Of a stretch of 64,000 nt of DNA, positions 26,694 through 35,975 are shown in pieces. This DNA is from Moritella marina ATCC 15381 (GTDB lineage: Bacteria > Pseudomonadota > Gammaproteobacteria > Enterobacterales > Moritellaceae). Every line of letters begins with the position of its first letter. Position 1 is the first letter of the stretch. Location of the stretch: NCBI RefSeq assembly GCF_008931805.1, contig NZ_CP044399.1, positions 1,240,001 through 1,304,000 of the forward strand, given 5' to 3'. The notes under the pieces are model-generated. The model ran no database searches. It saw nothing but the letters and a program-made list of their open reading frames with translations, and had not been told where the DNA came from. A program made the translations under genes and the position numbers.

Positions 26694-28982
26694 CTAGAGC
26701 ACACGATTCGTTTTTGGCGCTAGGTATACAGTTGATAGCGGTGGTAGTGCGATACAAATACTTTGCTCAAAGCCTTGCCATTCAATATTCTCAGCTGTGT
26801 AGCTTGTCTGCGTTGCAAAACCGCTACCGCCAAATTGGCTATCATCGGTATTAACCAACACTTCATATTCAGCAAGACTCGGCACACCGATGCGATAGTG
26901 TGATTGGCACGCCGGTGTCATATTCGATACTACGGCAACATGCTGTTTTTTGGCTTTGCTGTAACGTAAGAAACTAAATACTGACTGTTCAGCGTTGCTT
27001 GCATCAATCCAATCAAAGCCCTGGTGATCAGTGTCTAACTCAAACAAGGCAGTTTGATGACAGTAATTGTTATTTAATGCTTTTATGAGATCTTGCACAC
27101 CCTGGTGCGGTGATTGATCAAGTAAATGCCAGTCTAAAGATTGGTCGTGATTCCATTCTTCACGTTGGCCAAACTCACAACCCATAAACAATAATTTCTT
27201 ACCTGGGTGCGCCCACATGAAACCGTAATAAGCGCGTAAATTAGCAAATTTCTGCCAATCATCGCCAGGCATCTTGTTAAGCAGTGAGCCTTTACCGTGC
27301 ACCACTTCGTCGTGGCTTAGCGGTAAGATAAAGTTTTCGCTAAAGGCATAAGCCAGTGAGAACGTCATTTCATGGTGGTGATGCTGACGGTAGAGTGGAT
27401 CACAGCTCATGTATTCTAAGCTGTCATTCATCCAACCCATGTTCCATTTGTAACCAAAACCAAGGCCACCGTGGTCGACAAAGTTAGTCACACCAGGCCA
27501 AGCTGTTGATTCTTCGGCAACCATCATGATGCCAGGGTGATTTTTATAACAACGCTGATTCACTTGTTTTAATAATTCAATGGCACCGAGGTTCTCACGA
27601 CCACCGTGTTCATTCGGGATCCATTCACCTTCTTCACGGCTGTAATCGAGATACAGCATAGAAGCAACAGCATCCACACGAAGACCATCAATGGCAAAGT
27701 TATCAAACCAAGCAAGGGCATTGGAAATTAAGAAGCTTTGTACTTCTGCACGATCATAATTGAAGATGTGGGTGTTCCAATCTGGATGGAAACCTTGACG
27801 TTTATCCGCATGTTCAAATAGGTGTGAACCATCAAACTGAGCCAAGCCATGATCATCAGCAGGGAAGTGTCCCGGCACCCAATCGATTAATAAACCAAGG
27901 TTAGCGGCATGACAGGCATCAACAAAAAATTGGAAGTCAGCTAAGCTACCGAAGCGGCTGGTTGGCGCAAACAAACCCACAGGTTGATACCCCCAAGAAC
28001 CGTCAAACGGGAACTCACTGATTGGCATTAACTGAATGTGGGTAAATCCGAGTTCTTTAACATAAGGTACAAGCTGTTCTGATAATGCTTTGTAGCTTAA
28101 AAATTGATTGTTTTCGTCACGCTTCCACGAACCCGCATGGATTTCATAGATACTAATGGGGGCGTTTATAGCATTGCGTTCAGCGCGTTGTACCCAGGCT
28201 TTTGCTGGAGATTGCTGCCAGGTCGCAGACGTCGTTTTAGTGGGTACGCATGATGCTGTTTGCGGACGTAATTGCATTGACGAAGCAAAAGGGTCGGCTT
28301 TTTCTAAACGTTCACCGGTGTCGGTGATAATACTAAATTTGTAATTGTTATCTTCATCTGAGTCGGCGATATCAGCGATAAATATTTCCCAGATGCCAGC
28401 GCCTAGATGCTTACGCATTGGGTGACGGGTGCTATTCCAGTGGTTGAAATTACCTATCACACAGACAGATTGTGCATTGGGTGCCCAAACAGTAAAGCGT
28501 ACGCCTTCCACATTATCGGTGATTGTCCAATGTGCGCCTAAATGACGTTGCGCTTGCTCTAATGTGCCTTCGTTAAACAGGTAAACCGCTTTTTGATCTA
28601 GGGTGGATGAGAACTTATACGGGTCTTGTTCTGTCACCGTTGAAAACGGGTAGGCGATGGTTAATTGATAATTAGCATTATATTGTTTAGCAGATAGGTT
28701 AAGTATAAACAGATCGCTGTTACCGACACGTTGATAACGTAACTGCTGGTTTTTGTCTTGATAATAAACGTGCTGAGCGCCGGGAATGAATACTTTTAAT
28801 TCGTATTCATTTTTAGTTATTTTATGTGGTCCTAAAAAAGCAAATGGGTCATAAAACCGACCTTGATTAAGCGCGTTTATTTCATTATTAAAGCGTGCCT
28901 CTGCGTTAGGTTCTATTTTTACAGTGCTCGAGGCCGTAGTGACAGTACTCAATATTGTAGGTGCAGTCGAAATGTTACTCAT
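26694..28982 (-). CDS. glgB: 1,4-alpha-glucan branching enzyme
   Basis: 762 residues. A GH13 enzyme that forms alpha-1,6 branches. Order: N-terminal N1 domain, CBM48 at about 155-240 (GVRFTVWAPNAQSVCVIGNFNHWN), then the catalytic barrel with DWVPGHFPADDHGLAQFDG, nucleophile Asp in DGLRVDAVASMLYLDYSR, acid Glu in MMVAEESTAWPGV and third Asp in LPLSHDEVVHGK, and a C-terminal beta domain. It starts 34 bases after the small CBM48 gene and is probably translated from the same message. Confidence 0.96.
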   Translation of the reverse strand: MSNISTAPTILSTVTTASSTVKIEPNAEARFNNEINALNQGRFYDPFAFLGPHKITKNEYELKVFIPGAQHVYYQDKNQQLRYQRVGNSDLFILNLSAKQYNANYQLTIAYPFSTVTEQDPYKFSSTLDQKAVYLFNEGTLEQAQRHLGAHWTITDNVEGVRFTVWAPNAQSVCVIGNFNHWNSTRHPMRKHLGAGIWEIFIADIADSDEDNNYKFSIITDTGERLEKADPFASSMQLRPQTASCVPTKTTSATWQQSPAKAWVQRAERNAINAPISIYEIHAGSWKRDENNQFLSYKALSEQLVPYVKELGFTHIQLMPISEFPFDGSWGYQPVGLFAPTSRFGSLADFQFFVDACHAANLGLLIDWVPGHFPADDHGLAQFDGSHLFEHADKRQGFHPDWNTHIFNYDRAEVQSFLISNALAWFDNFAIDGLRVDAVASMLYLDYSREEGEWIPNEHGGRENLGAIELLKQVNQRCYKNHPGIMMVAEESTAWPGVTNFVDHGGLGFGYKWNMGWMNDSLEYMSCDPLYRQHHHHEMTFSLAYAFSENFILPLSHDEVVHGKGSLLNKMPGDDWQKFANLRAYYGFMWAHPGKKLLFMGCEFGQREEWNHDQSLDWHLLDQSPHQGVQDLIKALNNNYCHQTALFELDTDHQGFDWIDASNAEQSVFSFLRYSKAKKQHVAVVSNMTPACQSHYRIGVPSLAEYEVLVNTDDSQFGGSGFATQTSYTAENIEWQGFEQSICIALPPLSTVYLAPKTNRVL

Positions 28983-29016
28983 GATCCATCCTGGATTAAA
29001 CGTATTGATTAGCTAT

Positions 29017-29337
29017 TTATACGGTACGTAACGTTGATACAACGCTATTTTCAGTACCGTAATCATTAGGTAAATATAAATCGGCGTTATGATCGTTTTG
29101 CCATTCATTACTGTTAATTAAGTAACGAAAGTGAAATTGTTTATTTTCCGGTAAGCGAACCTTGGTGCGGAAGACTTTGTCTTTTTTGATGAACTTCATT
29201 GGTAATGCTTGCCATTGATTAAAGTCGGCGAATAACTCGACCGTATCGCCACTCATTAATGTTGGGTTGGCATCACAGGCGAATTCAAAGGTGACATCAG
29301 CTTCAGCTTTTGTCTTAAAAAAACGCTTTTTTAACAT
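29017..29337 (-). CDS. Stand-alone CBM48 (isoamylase N-terminal-like) glycogen-binding protein
   Basis: 106 residues consisting of little more than one CBM48/early-set domain: VTFEFACDANP, then VELFADFNQWQALPMKFIKKDKVFRTKVRLPENKQFHFRYLIN and a C-terminal NDHNADLYLPNDYGTENSVV. The FNxW pattern and the NDxxA..yxpNdyGtenSvv tail match glycogen-binding domains of the AMPK-beta/isoamylase type. There is no catalytic module. As first gene of the glg cluster it may localise or regulate GlgB/GlgP on the granule; that role is inferred. Start region AAGGAAGATAAC. Confidence 0.85.
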   Translation of the reverse strand: MLKKRFFKTKAEADVTFEFACDANPTLMSGDTVELFADFNQWQALPMKFIKKDKVFRTKVRLPENKQFHFRYLINSNEWQNDHNADLYLPNDYGTENSVVSTLRTV

Positions 29338-29864
29338 GTTATCTTCCTTGTTATATGTCGTATCTCTAATAACTTAAATCAAGTTTCGTTTAGCTGTAAA
29401 GATCAAGAAAACCTAACTAAATGAGTATTCATATGGGGGTATTATTATCGTTTTTTTAGCTTGTTCAAAGTTTTTAGTGAATGTTTTGTGATGTACGTCA
29501 CTATAAATGTCTTTCATTCGTAACTGCGTGTCATTTCTTACGGGTGGTTAACGGAATTTGTTTATGGTAATGAAAAATCAACTGATTAATGATGATTTCT
29601 ACCTGGACGGATGAGTAAGGAAACGATGCTGATTAGCGTATATTATGGCTATATTAAAGAGCGTTATTTTTAAGCACTCGATCTGCTATTTAACATGTAA
29701 TACGCTTTATTGGGGGGGATAAGTATCATTGATTTATAGCTGTATAAATATGATTATTTAAATTTATGGATTGGGTATTTATTACCACTGCGTAATATGC
29801 GGATGGTCATTAAAAGGGTATTCTAAGCTGGTTACTATATTTTCTATTCACGGGTTGGCAAGGC
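29338..29864. other. Divergent promoter region of the glg operon and HD-GYP array
   Basis: 527 bases. They include the CRP-like site at 29487-29502 and AT-rich promoter-like DNA on both sides. No gene or structured RNA was found. Confidence 0.45.
29487..29502. promoter_or_regulatory. Candidate CRP site upstream of the glg operon
   Basis: TGTGATGTACGTCACT matches the CRP pattern TGTGA-N6-TCACA in 9 of 10 conserved positions. It lies about 150 bases before the first glg start and about 360 before the HD-GYP array. CRP control of glycogen genes is known in E. coli; binding here is not shown. Confidence 0.5.
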
Positions 29865-29969
29865 ATGCGTTCGGTTTCATTTCGCTGGTATATTTCAGGT
29901 ATTTTTCTTTCTATTGCATCCTTGTTGAGTGCTGTGCTTATTTATGTGAGCGTAAACCACTCGCAATAG
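29865..29969 (+). pseudogene. Severed N-terminus (membrane anchor) of HD-GYP paralogue 1
   Basis: An ATG at 29865 reads MRSVSFRWYISGIFLSIASL then LSAVLIYVSVNHSQ and meets TAG at 29967-29969. The other three paralogues start the same way (M..xSFRxYI..IF) and continue through this point without a stop. Downstream codons in the same frame ([10 protein letters not shown]...) run directly into the 29982 gene. One base substitution has therefore cut the first transmembrane helix from the rest. Confidence 0.85.
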
Positions 29970-29981
29970 GTATCCGTTTCT

Positions 29982-32699
29982 TTGTCTAAAGATATCGTCA
30001 AAAATTATTCCAATGAACTGAAAGTCGAATTAGATGAATTATCCACGCCACTGATCACTTTACTTGATACCTTAGCAAACACAGGTTTTACTGAAAAAGA
30101 ATTTAATGAGCAACCAATTGAATGGTTGGAGATGATGCATATGCTGCTGTCTAAAAACAAACATATCGCGTCGTTTTATATTGGTAATAATGATGGTAGT
30201 GCTTACCTAATTCGCTCTATGTATACTGAGGCTGATAAATTACGTTATGCGGCGCCAGATACAACGGTACTCATGCTCGAGATCAATTTGAATAATGGTC
30301 AGCAACGTTCAATTTATTTTGATCAACAAATGCGCCGTATAGGTTCGAAGCGTTCGCACAGTAACTACTATGACCCACGTACGCGAGATTGGTTTAAGAA
30401 TGCCAAAGGTGACATGGACATTCATATGGTGGAACCTTATGCTTTTTATTTTTCGCGTCGTATCGGTATAACATACTCAAGAATGTTAAAGAATAAACAG
30501 GGGGTTATAGCGGTCGATTTTACCTTAGGTTCACTTACCGATATCATCCAAGATTTAGAATATTCGGAAAATTCGAAGGTATTATTACTTACCGCTTCAA
30601 AGCGCATTATTTCGAGTAACCAAGAGCTTGAGTTAATCAATGGTGAGAAATTGTTTACAGCGGAAGAACTCGAAATTGCTGAATTCTTACCTGATTTTAA
30701 CGACATTAAAATCGAAGAAACCTTATTTAGTACTATATTTTGGCAAGATCAAAATTGGGAGCTGGTTGTCACACCGCTTGAAATCAGCAGTCTTGATGTG
30801 CTGTATCTCGTTAATTTTGTTGCTTATAAAGATTTATTATATGGCTCATCAATACTGCGAAATGAATTGATCGTTATTTCTTTAATTACCGTGCTCATTT
30901 CTTTTCTTATTATTTTAGCTACGACGGAAAAGATCGCTAAGCCTCTGAGTTATCTGACTAAGTCTGTTGAAAATATTCAGCGTTTTAGTTTTAAGCGTAA
31001 AGTGTATAAAAAATCAAATATTAACGACATTAATGCGCTTAATGAAGCGATGAATTCGATGGAAAATGTGTTGGTCGACTTCTTCCAAAATCTCAGGGAT
31101 ATCGCTCGTTCAACAGAGTCTGAACAGTTATCCACGTCGATGGTAACGCAGGCAAAAGCAATGCTTGCTTGTGATATATGCCAATTGTTTGTCAACTCAC
31201 CAGCGGATCGTGCTGCCTTTAGAATTACGGCCAATTCAGATGCTTTTGCTCCTTTCAATGTGCAAACACTATATGACCATAACAATGCTATTTTTACCAA
31301 TTCGATTCATGAACTAGATCGTAATGATAGTCACTTGGTATTTTTAGACTCGGACTGTACCAGAGGTTTTATTATTCCACTGTTGAATCGTGCTGATGTA
31401 CTCGTGGGGGTATTAGTCATTGGGTTTAACAATAATATAAGTACTTATTCCCGTGATCGTATTCACTTTGTGCGTGAGTTTTTAGCGTTTAATGAAATTG
31501 TATTAGAGCAGCTTGAACAAGAACATGAGCAACGTGCGTTATTTCACTCGTTTGTAGAAATGATGGCGACGTCGGTTGATATCAAGTCTCCTTATACGGG
31601 CGCGCATTGTCAACGTGTACCACAAATTACCAAAATGATCGCAAAAGCCGCAGAACAAGACCAACAAGTATTTGATGATTTTTCATTAACAGAAGATGGG
31701 TGGGAAGAGTTACTGATTGCTGCGTGGTTACATGACTGCGGTAAAGTGACAACCCCCGACTATGTGATGGATAAAGCAACTAAACTTGAAACAATTTATG
31801 ACCGTATTCACGAAGTGAGAATGCGCTATGAAGTGCTTAAACGTGACGCTGATATTAGCTATTGGAAAGCAGTTGCCCAAGGGCAAGATAAACTGAGTGC
31901 AAAAGCAGTTTGTGATGAACAAAAAGCCGCGTTAGAAAATGAATTTGAATTCATTGCCCAGTGCAACATTGGCCATGAAGACTTGCAGCCCGAATCGATA
32001 GCGCGTTTGGAGAAGATAGCGAGGCGTACGTGGCAACGTACGCTGCCAGATAATATTGGTTTATCGCAAGAGGCATTAGATAAAAAGGATAGTGCGAGAC
32101 AAGTACTGCCGAGCACAGAACCGTTATTGGCAGACAAGCAAGCACATTTATATTCTTGGCAAAAAAGTAACAGCTTAGCATCGCAGAGTAAACGTGAATT
32201 CACATTGACCAAACCCGAGTATCAACACAATCGTGGTGAGTTACACAACTTACGTGTAACGCTTGGTACATTAACGGCTGAGGAACGCTATAACGTCAAC
32301 GATCATTCTATTCAAACATACCTGATGCTCGATCAATTACCATACCCTGAACACTTAAAAAATGTGCCGCTTATAGCCGGTTCCCATCACGAGAAACTTA
32401 ATGGTAATGGCTACCCACTAAAAATGAAAGGTGAGGAGATCCCGCTTGGTGGACGTATGATTGCAATTGCTGACATATTTGAAGCTTTGACGACCGCAGA
32501 GCGGCCATACAAAAAAGCCAATACGTTGAACCAATCGTTAATTATTATGGCCTCGATGGTTAAAAATGGTGAATTAGACGCGAACTTATTCGAGTTATTT
32601 ATTACCCAAGGTATTTATCAACAATATGCAGATGAATACCTCGCTGAATCACAGCGTGATAAGGTCGACATATGCGCAATTAAAGCGGTGTTGAAATGA
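29982..32699 (+). CDS. HD-GYP c-di-GMP phosphodiesterase paralogue 1 (anchor lost)
   Basis: 905 residues if translation restarts at the TTG at 29982; no ribosome site supports this. Order: periplasmic-type dCache domain (about 1-265, with YDPRTRDWF), one membrane helix (about 290-313), HAMP-like linker, GAF-like domain (about 365-510), then HD-GYP with [16 protein letters not shown] and [12 protein letters not shown] separated by a large insert. Without the first helix the Cache domain cannot be placed in the periplasm in the normal way, so the gene is probably impaired unless the amber codon is read through. It shares the layout and downstream spacing of its three neighbours. Confidence 0.8.
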   Translation: MSKDIVKNYSNELKVELDELSTPLITLLDTLANTGFTEKEFNEQPIEWLEMMHMLLSKNKHIASFYIGNNDGSAYLIRSMYTEADKLRYAAPDTTVLMLEINLNNGQQRSIYFDQQMRRIGSKRSHSNYYDPRTRDWFKNAKGDMDIHMVEPYAFYFSRRIGITYSRMLKNKQGVIAVDFTLGSLTDIIQDLEYSENSKVLLLTASKRIISSNQELELINGEKLFTAEELEIAEFLPDFNDIKIEETLFSTIFWQDQNWELVVTPLEISSLDVLYLVNFVAYKDLLYGSSILRNELIVISLITVLISFLIILATTEKIAKPLSYLTKSVENIQRFSFKRKVYKKSNINDINALNEAMNSMENVLVDFFQNLRDIARSTESEQLSTSMVTQAKAMLACDICQLFVNSPADRAAFRITANSDAFAPFNVQTLYDHNNAIFTNSIHELDRNDSHLVFLDSDCTRGFIIPLLNRADVLVGVLVIGFNNNISTYSRDRIHFVREFLAFNEIVLEQLEQEHEQRALFHSFVEMMATSVDIKSPYTGAHCQRVPQITKMIAKAAEQDQQVFDDFSLTEDGWEELLIAAWLHDCGKVTTPDYVMDKATKLETIYDRIHEVRMRYEVLKRDADISYWKAVAQGQDKLSAKAVCDEQKAALENEFEFIAQCNIGHEDLQPESIARLEKIARRTWQRTLPDNIGLSQEALDKKDSARQVLPSTEPLLADKQAHLYSWQKSNSLASQSKREFTLTKPEYQHNRGELHNLRVTLGTLTAEERYNVNDHSIQTYLMLDQLPYPEHLKNVPLIAGSHHEKLNGNGYPLKMKGEEIPLGGRMIAIADIFEALTTAERPYKKANTLNQSLIIMASMVKNGELDANLFELFITQGIYQQYADEYLAESQRDKVDICAIKAVLK

Positions 32700-32919
32700 T
32701 ATTAAGCGTACAAATGTAAGCTATTTTGCTGTTTTAAATGGTTCTCGCGATATGATGGAATGAACTATTTTTACTTTTACGAAGTGAAATATTATCATTT
32801 TATAAAGAGCCATATAGAAAGTGTTTTTATTCGATTTTAAGCCGTTATTTCATATCTTTCGTGGTAATGAAAGATTATTATAGCGCCACTTTAATAGATG
32901 GAAGTATAGTGGTTTGATA

Positions 32920-35769
32920 ATGAAGTCGATGTCATTTAGGCGATATATAGCAAGTATATTTATCTCGATCATATCTTTGTTGAGTGGCGCGTTAATCTAT
33001 GTGAGCGTCCAGCATTCACAAGAAATATCAACAACCTTATCGAAAGATATCGTGACCAATTATGCGGAAGAACTGTCTGTTAAAATTGAAAAAGTCACGT
33101 CTCCACTTAGTACCCTATTAAACACTTTGGCAATGGGGCAGTTTACTGCTCGCGATGTGGGGATGCCAGATCCCCTTTGGCTTAGTGCAATGACAGAGAT
33201 CCTAGAAAAAAACCAATATCTCGATTCAATGTATTTTGGTAAGGAGGACGGTAGCGCTTTTCTGTTTCAACCTTTACATGATTTAAAAATAAAACAAAGC
33301 TTATCTGCGCCAGTCGATGCACGCCTAATGGTGCGTTATTACATTCTCGGCGCTCAGCGTATTCAATTTTATGATGCCGACATGAAATTGATGAAAGAGG
33401 ATAATATAATTAGTGATTATGATCCTCGCGAGCGGATCTGGTATAGCGACGTTAAAAATAACGATAAAATCTACATGACTGGGCCATATAACTTCTCTAA
33501 TCCAGCGCAAGATGGCATTACATTTTCACGTAAAACACGCACTGGTGATGCCATTATCGGTGTTGACCTTACTTTAAATAAATTGACTAAATTAGTGCAG
33601 TATTTTGAATTTTCGACTAACTCGAATATCTTTTTACTTAATACCGAATCGCAAATCATGGGCAGTAATCAGCTATTTTCGCTAATGATGGGTAAAGATT
33701 TATTTACTGCGAAGGATCTTGGATTTGATCAATTGGTTAAGGAGTTTGAGGCTGAAAATTCTGTAGCGCAATCGGCAAAAACTGTTGTTTGGCAAGGTAA
33801 GACTTGGGAGTTAATGATATCTCCGTTGACGCTTGCAGATAATAGCATGTTGCGTGTGGTTAACTTTGTATCTCATGATGACTTATTTGAAGCTTCATCA
33901 AGCCTGCGCAACGACCTCATTATTATTTCGATTATTTCAGTCATTATCTCATTTATTATTGTGTTATATATCGCGCGCCGTATTGCGAGTCCGCTGACTT
34001 ATTTAACTGACTCTATCGAAAACATTCAACGTTTCCGCTTTCAACGGAAATGTTATCAAGCTTCCCATATTCAAGAAATTGATAAGCTAAATGAAGCAAT
34101 GGGGCTGATGGAGAATGTACTATTAGATTTCTTTAATAATTTACGTAATGTTGCACGTACCTCACGTCCAGAAGAGTTGTCTGAATCCATTGTAATGCAA
34201 GTAAAAGAGATATTGTCAGCGGATGACTGTCAGTTGTTTACTAACACGCCAGATAGTCGTGATGTGTTTACATTGTCGGCTAAGTCGGGTGTTACCAGCG
34301 ATTTTAATCTACAATGTTTATACAACCACAACCCCGAGGCTTTTACAGAGTCTATTTATGAGTTAACTGTAAATGAAGCGCGTCATATCTTTACGGATAT
34401 GTCGTGTCATTCTGGCTTTATTATTCCGTTATTCAATCGTAATAATGATAATACCGGTGCGTTATTAATTGGTTTTAATCTTGATATTACTGATGATACC
34501 CGTAATCGATTACGTTTTGTGCGTGAATTCATTGGCTTCAATGAGATTGTATTAGAGCACCTAGAAAAAGTAGAGGCTCAGCGTAATTTGTTCCACTCAT
34601 TCGTTGAAATGACGGCAACAGCTGTCGATGTGAAATCACCTTATACAGGTGGTCACTGTCAACGCGTGCCAAAAATTACCAAGATGTTAGCCAAAGCTGC
34701 GACATTAGATACGGATAAATTTGCAGACTTCTCATTAACGTCAAAAAGCTGGGAGGAATTGCTCGTCGCAGCATGGTTACATGACTGCGGTAAAGTAACA
34801 ACACCCGATTACGTGATGGATAAAGCGACTAAATTGGAAACAATTTATGACCGTATTCATGAAATCCGCATGCGTTATGAAGTATTGAAGCGTGATGCTG
34901 AAGTTGTCTATTGGCAATCGATTGCCGAGGGGATGAATGAAGCGCAAGCGCAACAGAGTTGTGATAGTTTGAAACAAGAACTCGATGAAGAGTTTGCCTT
35001 TATTGCCAGTTGCAATCCGGGCTGTGAGTTTTTAGACCCTGAGAAACAGCAACGTTTAGCTGAAATTGGTGAGCGTACTTGGTTGCGTACATTACCTGAT
35101 GATATCGGGGTCTCGCAACAAGAAGCAGCTAAAAAGCGTCACGTCAGTAAGACGTTGCCGATTATTGAGAAAATCCTTGCTGATAAGCCGGAGCATCTAT
35201 TTATCTGGGAAGAGAAGAAACAGCTACAAGCAAACAGTAAACGTGACTTTAAAATGGTGCAGCCTGAGTATCGTTATAATCGTGGCGAGCTGCATAACTT
35301 AATGATTAAAAGCGGAACGTTAACGCCTGAAGAACGTTACAACATTAATGATCATATAGTACAAACTTATCTCATGTTGGATCAACTGCCGTATCCGGAC
35401 CACCTTAAGAATGTGCCGCTTATCGCGGGTAGCCATCATGAAAAAATGAATGGTCAAGGCTATCCACTACAGCTGAAAGGCGAAGAGATCCCAATCGGTG
35501 GTCGTATGATCGCAGTAGCGGATGTATTTGAGGCACTAACGGCATGTGATCGTCCGTATAAAGCCGCGAAAACCTTAAGTCATTCATTGAAGATCATGGC
35601 TTTCATGGTTAAAGATGAGCACTTGGATGGTCATGTGTTTGACCTGTTTTTAACCCAAGGTGTTTACCAAGAATACGCTGATGAATTCTTGAAAGTAGAG
35701 CAGCTGGATTTTGTGGATGTGGATGCGCTTAGAGCTGTTTATAAAGACGGCTTATTAAAAACGAACTAG
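32920..35769 (+). CDS. Cache-HAMP-GAF-HD-GYP c-di-GMP phosphodiesterase, paralogue 2
   Basis: 949 residues from the ATG at 32920, chosen to match MKxxSFRxYI of the siblings. TM1 about 8-30; dCache about 45-310 with YDPRERIWY near 166; TM2 about 333-355; HAMP to about 410; GAF-like about 420-560; HD-GYP from about 565. The metal motif is LHDCGK near 620 and the GYP motif HHEKMNGQGYP near 840, with N replacing the usual D. HD-GYP enzymes hydrolyse c-di-GMP to pGpG or GMP at the inner membrane in response to the sensed ligand. It follows paralogue 1 by about 220 bases. Confidence 0.9.
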   Translation: MKSMSFRRYIASIFISIISLLSGALIYVSVQHSQEISTTLSKDIVTNYAEELSVKIEKVTSPLSTLLNTLAMGQFTARDVGMPDPLWLSAMTEILEKNQYLDSMYFGKEDGSAFLFQPLHDLKIKQSLSAPVDARLMVRYYILGAQRIQFYDADMKLMKEDNIISDYDPRERIWYSDVKNNDKIYMTGPYNFSNPAQDGITFSRKTRTGDAIIGVDLTLNKLTKLVQYFEFSTNSNIFLLNTESQIMGSNQLFSLMMGKDLFTAKDLGFDQLVKEFEAENSVAQSAKTVVWQGKTWELMISPLTLADNSMLRVVNFVSHDDLFEASSSLRNDLIIISIISVIISFIIVLYIARRIASPLTYLTDSIENIQRFRFQRKCYQASHIQEIDKLNEAMGLMENVLLDFFNNLRNVARTSRPEELSESIVMQVKEILSADDCQLFTNTPDSRDVFTLSAKSGVTSDFNLQCLYNHNPEAFTESIYELTVNEARHIFTDMSCHSGFIIPLFNRNNDNTGALLIGFNLDITDDTRNRLRFVREFIGFNEIVLEHLEKVEAQRNLFHSFVEMTATAVDVKSPYTGGHCQRVPKITKMLAKAATLDTDKFADFSLTSKSWEELLVAAWLHDCGKVTTPDYVMDKATKLETIYDRIHEIRMRYEVLKRDAEVVYWQSIAEGMNEAQAQQSCDSLKQELDEEFAFIASCNPGCEFLDPEKQQRLAEIGERTWLRTLPDDIGVSQQEAAKKRHVSKTLPIIEKILADKPEHLFIWEEKKQLQANSKRDFKMVQPEYRYNRGELHNLMIKSGTLTPEERYNINDHIVQTYLMLDQLPYPDHLKNVPLIAGSHHEKMNGQGYPLQLKGEEIPIGGRMIAVADVFEALTACDRPYKAAKTLSHSLKIMAFMVKDEHLDGHVFDLFLTQGVYQEYADEFLKVEQLDFVDVDALRAVYKDGLLKTN

Positions 35770-35975
35770 CCGTTTGTTTTTTACTCACTGTTGGTTTTTT
35801 TTTATTCAGCTATTGTTTTTATAGTGTAAACCAATTGTGCTATTGGTTTTTATAAATATGAATATGCTTGTTTATTTTTGAAATATAACAGTGAGTTATT
35901 TATCCAAAGTGTTATTTATCTGTGTTATAAATTCAAATTATTAGTCGCTATTCTTATTTGTTCGAGAGTTAAGTA

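Noticed and set aside
35770-35975. Terminator after HD-GYP paralogue 2
   Set aside because: T-rich DNA is present but no stable stem precedes it.
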